NCBI GenBank assembly: GCA_026785795.1
Contig: JAJAZJ010000329.1
Location: 1 to 7,099 of the forward strand
Origin: Pseudoxanthomonas sp.
GTDB taxonomy: Bacteria > Pseudomonadota > Gammaproteobacteria > Xanthomonadales > Xanthomonadaceae
DNA length: 7,099 bases
Reading direction: 5' to 3'
The translations under genes and the position numbers were made by a program. Below are positions 1 to 7,099 of this stretch, one piece after another; the stretch's first letter is position 1, and every line of letters starts with the position of its first letter. The notes below the pieces were generated by a model. It saw only the letters and a program-made list of their open reading frames with translations. It was not told where the DNA came from and made no database searches.

Positions 1-2438
<2,438 letters not shown>

Positions 2439-2444
2439 AGCCGC

Positions 2445-3182
2445 TCACCACCTTGGGGCCTTGGTCAGCGGCGGCGCTTCGTGCTGGCGGTCATAGGCCC
2501 GCAGCTCCTCGCGGATATGCATGATGCGCTGGCGGCCCAGTGCATTGCGGCCGTCGTCCAGGATCACGCCATCCAGCAGCTCTGCCATGCGCTGCACGTT
2601 CGGCAGCAGCTTTTCCCAGGCATCGAGTGCGGTCAGCGGCGCCGGCAGGGTCAGGAAAAAGGCGATGGCCGGGGTTTCCAGCTCGCGGATACTGGCCATG
2701 TCGAAGCTGCCCGGCTGCATGATATTGGCCATGCTGAAGATCGGCCCGCGCTCGGGATGGTTCTCGACCAGGCGGTGGAACACGCCCATGTGGCCGAAGA
2801 TCAAGCCCGTCTTCTCGGCAGCCACCACGATGTCCTCGCCACGCAGGATATGGCCCGCACGCGCCGCGACATACAGCGACACGATCTTGTCGAAGTCCTG
2901 GTCCGGGCGCCTGCCCAGGTCGTTGTCAGGCTCGGCGTCTTCGCTGCCCGGCAGGGCAAGTTCCGGCTGGCTGACCGTATCGCTGCCATAGTCCAGGGAG
3001 CTGCCGTCAGGGTTGAAGGCATCCGCCAGGCTGGGCGCTCTGCGCTCGCCGGGGCCGGCCGCTCCGGGCTCGACGCGCTTGCCCTGCCCCTGCTTGCGCG
3101 GCCGACCGAAGAAAAAAATGGCGGCGATCAGGAACACGCCTGCCACCAGTATTCCAATACGTAGCATTGACGGGTCGAACAT
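2445..3182 (-). CDS. zipA: Cell division protein ZipA
   Basis: ZipA is an inner-membrane protein that binds the C-terminal tail of FtsZ and anchors the Z ring early in division. The product has 245 residues. A single N-terminal transmembrane helix spans about 8-25 (LRIGILVAGVFLIAAIFFFG), followed by a basic stretch GRPRKQGQGKR, typical of a type Ib protein with a cytoplasmic C-terminus. The linker (about 38-97) is short and acidic rather than the long Pro/Gln-rich linker of E. coli ZipA (328 residues). The FtsZ-binding domain occupies about 98-233, with family landmarks LIFGHMGVFHR (127-137), PIFSMANIMQPGSFD (147-161) and GVILDDGR (185-192). The ATG at 3182 is preferred over the internal ATG at 3167 because GGAGAG sits 8 bases before it. 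The gene lies 80 nt after smc and 167 nt before ligA, all in one direction. Identity is strong. Confidence 0.95.
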   Translation of the reverse strand: MFDPSMLRIGILVAGVFLIAAIFFFGRPRKQGQGKRVEPGAAGPGERRAPSLADAFNPDGSSLDYGSDTVSQPELALPGSEDAEPDNDLGRRPDQDFDKIVSLYVAARAGHILRGEDIVVAAEKTGLIFGHMGVFHRLVENHPERGPIFSMANIMQPGSFDMASIRELETPAIAFFLTLPAPLTALDAWEKLLPNVQRMAELLDGVILDDGRNALGRQRIMHIREELRAYDRQHEAPPLTKAPRW

Positions 3183-3196
3183 TTATCAGTCTCTCC
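3183..3196 (-). promoter_or_regulatory. Strong ribosome binding site of zipA
   Basis: GGAGAG at 3196-3191 on the minus strand stands 8 bases before the ATG at 3182. It decides between this start and the in-frame ATG five codons later, which has no purine-rich site at the right distance. Confidence 0.75.
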
Positions 3197-3244
3197 GCGC
3201 GGGGGTCGCCAAGGGAATCATGCCACGGTGGAGCATATCGCCCA

Positions 3245-3259
3245 GCAGGGCAAGCCTGC
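3245..3259 (-). other. Small hairpin just after the smc stop codon
   Basis: GCAGG and CCTGC form a 5-bp stem with a 5-base loop, starting 3 bases beyond the smc stop codon. No T tract follows on the minus strand. A role as terminator is unlikely; read-through into zipA seems more probable. The rest of the 80-nt spacer holds only the zipA ribosome binding site. Confidence 0.3.
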
Positions 3260-3262
3260 ACC

Positions 3263-6200
3263 TCATGCCGCGCCGGCCAGGCGCGTGGCTTCTTCCAGGT
3301 CCACCGACACCAGTCGGCTGACGCCCGGCTCACGCATGGTAACCCCGCTCAGCTGGTGCGCGGCTTCCATGGTCGCCTTGTTGTGGCTGACGAACAGGAA
3401 CTGCACCTTCTCGCTCATCTCCCTGACCATGGTGGTGAACCGCCCCACGTTGGCCTCGTCCAGCGGTGCATCCACCTCGTCCAGGAGGCAGAAAGGCGCG
3501 GGGTTGAGCTGGAAGATGGCAAATACCAGGGCCACCGCGGTCATGGCCTTTTCGCCGCCGGAGAGCAGCGAGATGTTGGAGACGCGCTTGCCGGGCGGCC
3601 GCGCCATGATCGCCACGCCGGTATCCAGCAGGTCTTCGCCGGTCAATTCCAGGTAGGCGTGGCCGCCGCCGAACAGGCGTGGAAACAGGGCCTGGACCCC
3701 GGCGTTGACGCGGTCGAAGGTATCCTTGAAGCGGCCGCGGGTTTCGCGGTCGATCTTGCGGATGGCGTCTTCCAGGGTTTCCAGCGCCGAAGTCAGGTCA
3801 AGGTTCTGCGCCTCCAGGTACTCGGCCCGCTGCGAGGCTTCGCCGAATTCACTGATCGCCGCCAGGTTGACCGGCTCCAGCCGCCGAAGCTTGCCATCGA
3901 TGGCGTTGACTGCCTGCTCCCAGTCCGCGGGAACCGCGTCCCCGGCCAGGCTGGCGATAACCTCCGCCAGCACCAGTCCACCGTGGGTCACTGCGGACGA
4001 GAGCTGCTCTGCTTTCAGGCTGATGGCCTGCTGCTCCAGTTTGCGCTGGGAGATGATCTCGCGCTGGGCCAGCGACTGCTCATCGCGCTGGTGGCGCACC
4101 TGCTCGTAGCCGCGAAGGTCACTGTCAATGGCGTCCAGTGCGGTACGCGCTTCGCCGAGTTTCCGGTCCGCCAGAACGCGCTGCTCAAGCGCGGTCTGGC
4201 GCTCGGCAGCCAGCGCCTGCACCGGCGAATCGCCGAAGCTGAGCTGTGAGGCCAGTTCACCCAGGCGCGAATCCAGCTGCCCGCGCTGGCTGCCCATGCG
4301 CTCGAGCGCCTGGCTGAGCGATACGACCTGCGCACGCTGGGATTCGAGGGTCAGTGCCAGCGCATGCGCGGCATCGCGTGAACTGCGGGCGGCGTCGCGG
4401 GCGGCGTCGCGCGACTCGGCCAGCTGCCGGCGTTCGGCATCCAGCAACTGGCGCGCGGTTTCCAGGTCACCCATGCGGCTGATCGCGTCCTCCAGCTTCG
4501 AGCGCGCCTCACGCGCCTGCTCGCGGCTGGTATCCAGGGTTTCGACAAGTTGCGCAAGCTCGGCATCTATCATGTCGATGCGGCTGCGCGCAGATTCCAC
4601 CTTGCCTTGCTGGCTCTGCAGTAGACCGGCCAGTTCAGAGACGCCACGGTGGGCGATGTACAGGCCACGCTGCGCGTCCTCGCGATGTTGCTCTGCGGCC
4701 AGCAGCCGGTCGCGCAATGCGGTCAGCGACTGCTCCAGTGCGGTTTCGCGCTGCTGAAGGGCGTCGATATCAGACCGCAGCGACTGGATCCCGCGCCCAC
4801 GCAGCAGCGCGCCCTGCATGGCGGCACCGGAGCGCAGCACGCGCACCCAGCCCGCACCCATACGCTCGCCGCTGCGGGTAATGACCGAATCGCCCTCGCC
4901 CAGCTGCGCCAGCATGCGCCGCGCTTCGCCCAGGTCCTCGGCCACGTGCAGGCGCGCCAGCAGGCGACGTACCGCAATCGGACCCTTGACCCTGGCGGCC
5001 AGCGATGTAGCGGCAAACGTGGCCCCGTCGTCATTGGCCGATACCAGGGCGATGCGGCCCTCGCCCAGCTCGCCCAGCGCATCAACCAGGGCTTCCGGCG
5101 CGTCGACCAGCACGCCCTCGATCAGCTGTCCCAGTGCGTCTTCGACCGCATTTTCCCAACCGGATTCCACCTCCAGCTTTTCACCCACGCGCGCCGCGGA
5201 ATCAAGCCCGTGTGATTTCAGCCATGCCACCGCGGCGCCCTGCTCCTGACCGAGCGCGGCATGCTGCAGGGTTTCCAGCGAGGACAGCCGACCGCGCGCG
5301 GCCTGGCTGTTCTTGCGCACCTCGGCCAGCTCGGTCTGCCCGGTGCGCTGCTGCTCCTGCAGCGCGGCCACGCCCTGCTTGCGCGTCTCCAGATCGGCAT
5401 TGAGTCCGTCCAGGGAGGTCTTCTGCGTGTCGTGCTGGGTCTGTGCCTGCTGGAAGGCCAAGGCCAGTACGTCCAGGTCCAGGCCGCTGCGTTCGGTGCC
5501 GAGCAGTCCGCGGCGGCGGTCGGCCTCCAGCGACTGCTTGTCCAGGTAATCGACGCGGGTGCGTTCGACTTCACCGGCGCGTGCGGCTTCGGACGCGTCG
5601 CGGCTGTGCGCTTCCCAACGCTGCTGCCGGTCCGATAGCTTGGCCTCGGCGGCACGCAGCGCGTCCTGCTTGTGCTGGTCCTCCTGCTGCAGCCGTGCCA
5701 GCTGCGGCTCGGCGTCGGCCACGGATTCACGCAGCACGCCCAGGCGGGTCTCGTCGCCGCTGATGTGCTGGCCAAGTTCGTCCAGTGCCAGGCTGGCCTC
5801 ATCGCGCGCCTTTTGCAGGCGCTGCGCCAGCTCATGCTGGTGCTGGATCTGCTGCTCGATACGGGCGAGCGTGCTGCCGACCTGGTAGACCCCGGCCTGG
5901 GCCGTGTTCAGCGCTTCGCTGGCGGATTCGCGGCCTGCGCGACCGGTTTCCAGCTGGCGTTCGGCCTCACGCTGTTCGGCGATCAGCTGCTGCAGCCGGG
6001 TCTCCTCCTGCGACAGGCCCTCGCGCAGGCGCTGGAGCTCACCGTCCAGCCCGCGGTATTCCAGCGCCTTCCACTCGGCGTCCTTGACCTTGCGCTCTTC
6101 CTGCAGCGCCTGGTATTGCTCGGCCTGCCTGGCCTGGCGCTTCAGGTGTTCCAGCTGCTTGCCGATTTCCTCGCGCAGGTCGCCCAGGCGGTCGAGGTTT

Positions 6201-6766
6201 TCGCGGGTGTGGCGGATGCGGGTCTCGGTTTCCTTGCGGCGCTCCTTGTACTTGGAGATGCCGGCCGCTTCTTCCAGGTACACGCGCAGGTCTTCCGGGC
6301 GGGCCTCGATGATCTGCGTGATCATGCCCTGCTCGATGATCGAGTAGCTGCGCGGACCCAGGCCGGTGCCGAGGAACAGGTCGGTGATGTCGCGGCGCCT
6401 GCACTTGGTGCCGTTGAGGTAGTAGTTGCTGGTGCCGTCGCGGCTGACCAGGCGCTTGACCGATATCTCGTTGAAAGCGGCGAATTCGCCGGCGATGGTG
6501 TGGTCGCTATTGTCGAAGATCAACTCCACCGTGGCCTGCGACACCGGCTTGCGCGCGGCCGAGCCGGAAAAGATCACGTCGGTCAGCGAGTCGCCGCGCA
6601 GGCGGCTGGCCGAGCTTTCACCCATCACCCAGCGCACGGCGTCGATGATGTTGGACTTGCCGCAACCATTCGGACCGACCACACCCGTCATGTTGGTGGG
6701 CAGGTGCAGGGTGGTGGGGTCGACGAAGGATTTGAAACCGGACAGCTTGATGGTGGACAGGCGCAT
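3263..6766 (-). CDS. smc: Chromosome segregation/condensin ATPase SMC
   Basis: SMC is the ATPase of the bacterial condensin. It forms a dimer with ScpA and ScpB (not in this window), extrudes DNA loops and helps separate sister chromosomes. The product is 1167 residues, normal for the family. The N-terminal head has Walker A GPNGCGKSN (31-39), an arginine-finger region SRLRGDS with R57, and a Q-loop around Q146. Coiled coil runs from about 168 to 503, rich in Gln, Glu, Ala and Arg. The hinge is about 505-661, and the returning coil about 662-1013. The C-terminal head has signature LLSGGEK (1067-1073), Walker B FCLLDEVDAPLDE with catalytic E1097, a D-loop, and H-loop FVSHNK (H1128). All catalytic residues are present. 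The ATG at 6766 is chosen because SMC proteins typically begin MRLSTIKLSGFKSF-like. A TTG 21 bases upstream is open in frame but has a poor ribosome binding site. It leads the smc-zipA-ligA run. Confidence 0.97.
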   Translation of the reverse strand: MRLSTIKLSGFKSFVDPTTLHLPTNMTGVVGPNGCGKSNIIDAVRWVMGESSASRLRGDSLTDVIFSGSAARKPVSQATVELIFDNSDHTIAGEFAAFNEISVKRLVSRDGTSNYYLNGTKCRRRDITDLFLGTGLGPRSYSIIEQGMITQIIEARPEDLRVYLEEAAGISKYKERRKETETRIRHTRENLDRLGDLREEIGKQLEHLKRQARQAEQYQALQEERKVKDAEWKALEYRGLDGELQRLREGLSQEETRLQQLIAEQREAERQLETGRAGRESASEALNTAQAGVYQVGSTLARIEQQIQHQHELAQRLQKARDEASLALDELGQHISGDETRLGVLRESVADAEPQLARLQQEDQHKQDALRAAEAKLSDRQQRWEAHSRDASEAARAGEVERTRVDYLDKQSLEADRRRGLLGTERSGLDLDVLALAFQQAQTQHDTQKTSLDGLNADLETRKQGVAALQEQQRTGQTELAEVRKNSQAARGRLSSLETLQHAALGQEQGAAVAWLKSHGLDSAARVGEKLEVESGWENAVEDALGQLIEGVLVDAPEALVDALGELGEGRIALVSANDDGATFAATSLAARVKGPIAVRRLLARLHVAEDLGEARRMLAQLGEGDSVITRSGERMGAGWVRVLRSGAAMQGALLRGRGIQSLRSDIDALQQRETALEQSLTALRDRLLAAEQHREDAQRGLYIAHRGVSELAGLLQSQQGKVESARSRIDMIDAELAQLVETLDTSREQAREARSKLEDAISRMGDLETARQLLDAERRQLAESRDAARDAARSSRDAAHALALTLESQRAQVVSLSQALERMGSQRGQLDSRLGELASQLSFGDSPVQALAAERQTALEQRVLADRKLGEARTALDAIDSDLRGYEQVRHQRDEQSLAQREIISQRKLEQQAISLKAEQLSSAVTHGGLVLAEVIASLAGDAVPADWEQAVNAIDGKLRRLEPVNLAAISEFGEASQRAEYLEAQNLDLTSALETLEDAIRKIDRETRGRFKDTFDRVNAGVQALFPRLFGGGHAYLELTGEDLLDTGVAIMARPPGKRVSNISLLSGGEKAMTAVALVFAIFQLNPAPFCLLDEVDAPLDEANVGRFTTMVREMSEKVQFLFVSHNKATMEAAHQLSGVTMREPGVSRLVSVDLEEATRLAGAA
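4385..4411. repeat. 12-bp tandem repeat within smc
   Basis: The unit GCGGGCGGCGTC occurs twice in direct succession (4385-4396 and 4397-4408), followed by the start of a third copy. On the coding strand it encodes RDAARDAA in the C-terminal coiled coil (about SMC residues 786-793). A further diverged copy just downstream in the protein gives another RDAA (about 797-800). The repeat keeps the reading frame but adds residues in fours, which does not match the seven-residue coil period. Confidence 0.7.
4784..5254 (-). other. SMC hinge (dimerisation) domain
   Basis: This segment encodes SMC residues about 505-661. The composition changes from Q/E/R-rich coil to a globular, Gly/Val/Ala-rich sequence, including WENAVEDALGQLIEGVLVD, GRIALVSANDDG and a GRG-containing exit (LLRGRGIQSL). 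This is where the two SMC protomers meet and where DNA can contact the complex. The boundaries are estimated from the loss and return of the coil pattern. Confidence 0.75.
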
Positions 6767-6781
6767 GCGGCGGTGGTTTCC
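6767..6781 (-). promoter_or_regulatory. Weak ribosome binding region of smc
   Basis: The only purine-rich stretch before the ATG at 6766 is GGAAA at 6781-6777, with 10 bases to the start codon, longer than the usual 5-9. Translation initiation may be modest. The upstream TTG at 6787 has GGAAG only 2 bases away and is less plausible. Confidence 0.4.
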
Positions 6782-6837
6782 GGGCAACGCTTCCGGACCG
6801 GCCGGTGCGCTGCCGCATGAGTTTGGCGGGAGGAATT

Positions 6838-6868
6838 ATTATCGCCAAGTTATTGTTTTAATTGGCAA
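6838..6868 (-). promoter_or_regulatory. Candidate sigma-70 promoter for smc (P2)
   Basis: On the minus strand TTGCCA (6868-6863, five of six bases of the -35 consensus) and GATAAT (6843-6838, five of six of the -10) lie in an AT-rich patch that stands out in this GC-rich window. The spacing is 19 bases, longer than the ideal 17, so activity may be weak. It would give a leader of about 60-65 bases to the smc ATG. A short inverted repeat, GCCAA (6844-6848) and TTGGC (6862-6866) separated by 13 bases, lies between and partly over the elements and could be a regulator site. Confidence 0.35.
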
Positions 6869-7099
6869 ACGTCCTGCGTACGGGTGGCAGTGACGGACCA
6901 GTATAGCGGGCCTGCCAGCGGCAGGGACGCGCGCACGAAGCAAGGACGAAGATGCCCGCGCGGGTTGGGCCCCCCTGCTCGATCGACACTGCGGCCGGGA
7001 AGCGCGATCGCACAAACGGGTTCGCCCTGGGGGCTGAGCACGATCACGCAGCCGAGCGAAGCATGACTCACCATCAGCCGCCCCTGCGCATCCATCGCC
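6850..7099 (-). CDS. C-terminal end of a probable SMP-30/gluconolactonase-like protein (5' end outside window, possibly degraded)
   Basis: The frame enters from the right edge and stays open to a TAA at 6850. The first 33 or so residues, reading MDAQGRLMVSHASLG and then VIVLSPQGEPVCAIALPG, match the beta-propeller pattern of the SMP-30/gluconolactonase/LRE family (D-x-x-G-x-L-x-V-x, then a hydrophobic strand ending in PxG). These enzymes are typically sugar-lactone hydrolases. The family normally continues with an N-x-x-F-G-G motif and a strand such as TLYITES; here the sequence instead reads GRSVDRAGGPNPRG and loses the pattern. A short piece, VRASLPLAGPLY, again resembles the usual family C-terminus. 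A run of six G (minus strand) sits in the middle of the poorly matching part. The gene may be frameshifted, partly deleted or simply divergent. The last dozen residues look like read-through into the smc promoter region. The functional link to smc is probably none. Confidence 0.5.
   Translation of the reverse strand, partial: AMDAQGRLMVSHASLGCVIVLSPQGEPVCAIALPGRSVDRAGGPNPRGHLRPCFVRASLPLAGPLYWSVTATRTQDVCQLKQ
6900..6905 (-). promoter_or_regulatory. Candidate -10 box TATACT upstream of smc (P1)
   Basis: GCTATACTGG on the minus strand contains TATACT, five of six bases of the sigma-70 -10 consensus. I see no convincing -35 hexamer 16-18 bases upstream. A 6-bp hairpin (6911-6925, CCTGCC and GGCAGG) occupies that position. 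It would give a leader of roughly 125 bases for smc. It lies inside the open frame of the preceding gene, which weakens the call unless that tail is not functional. Confidence 0.3.

Noticed and set aside
3167..4249. Plus-strand open frame of 360 codons opposite smc and the start of zipA
   Set aside because: It is antisense to the SMC ATPase head and coil; the product has low-complexity G/R/H/Q composition and no family signature.
6767..6787. TTG start codon extending SMC by seven residues
   Set aside because: The added residues PGNHRR are not part of the SMC N-terminus, GGAAG is only 2 bases away, and the ATG at 6766 gives the usual family start.
5672..6820. Plus-strand open frame of 382 codons, rich in leucine and alanine, opposite the smc 5' half
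   Set aside because: The apparent hydrophobic pattern is the mirror of the Gln/Glu/Arg-rich coil codons of smc. No membrane protein family is recognisable.
6911..6925. Hairpin CCTGCC/GGCAGG as a terminator for the upstream gene
   Set aside because: The stem is only 6 bp, no T tract follows it, and it lies within the open frame of that gene.

Overview
The window is GC-rich (about 65-70% in most of the coding sequence I sampled). It carries a minus-strand run of housekeeping genes in the order smc - zipA - ligA, preceded at the right edge by the tail of an unrelated gene. This order, an SMC-type condensin rather than MukB, and an extended LigA together suggest a gammaproteobacterium of the order Xanthomonadales. 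This is inferred from gene content and recalled family features; the genus cannot be fixed from sequence alone.

Layout, in the direction of transcription (right to left): (1) 7099-6850, the C-terminal end of a probable SMP-30/gluconolactonase-like gene, entering from outside the window, with a tail that does not look conserved; (2) 6849-6767, a short AT-rich spacer that holds or adjoins the likely smc promoter region; (3) 6766-3263, complete smc, with both ATPase halves, two long coiled coils and a hinge; (4) an 80-nt spacer; (5) 3182-2445, complete zipA, a membrane-anchored FtsZ-binding division protein; (6) a 167-nt spacer filled largely by an inverted-repeat element; (7) 2277-1, ligA, which lacks only the end of its BRCT domain because the window stops there.

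The three main genes serve chromosome replication, segregation and division: LigA seals Okazaki fragments, SMC compacts and separates the sister chromosomes, and ZipA tethers the FtsZ ring to the membrane. Same orientation and short spacers are compatible with co-transcription, but no promoter or terminator in the sequence proves it.

I found no CRISPR array, tRNA, rRNA, transposase, toxin-antitoxin pair or defence system, and nothing that supports an undescribed system. The points most worth a second look are an extra helix-hairpin-helix-like module in LigA that coincides with a dip in GC content, the inverted-repeat element between zipA and ligA, the eroded-looking SMP-30 tail upstream of smc, and a 12-bp tandem repeat inside the SMC coiled coil.
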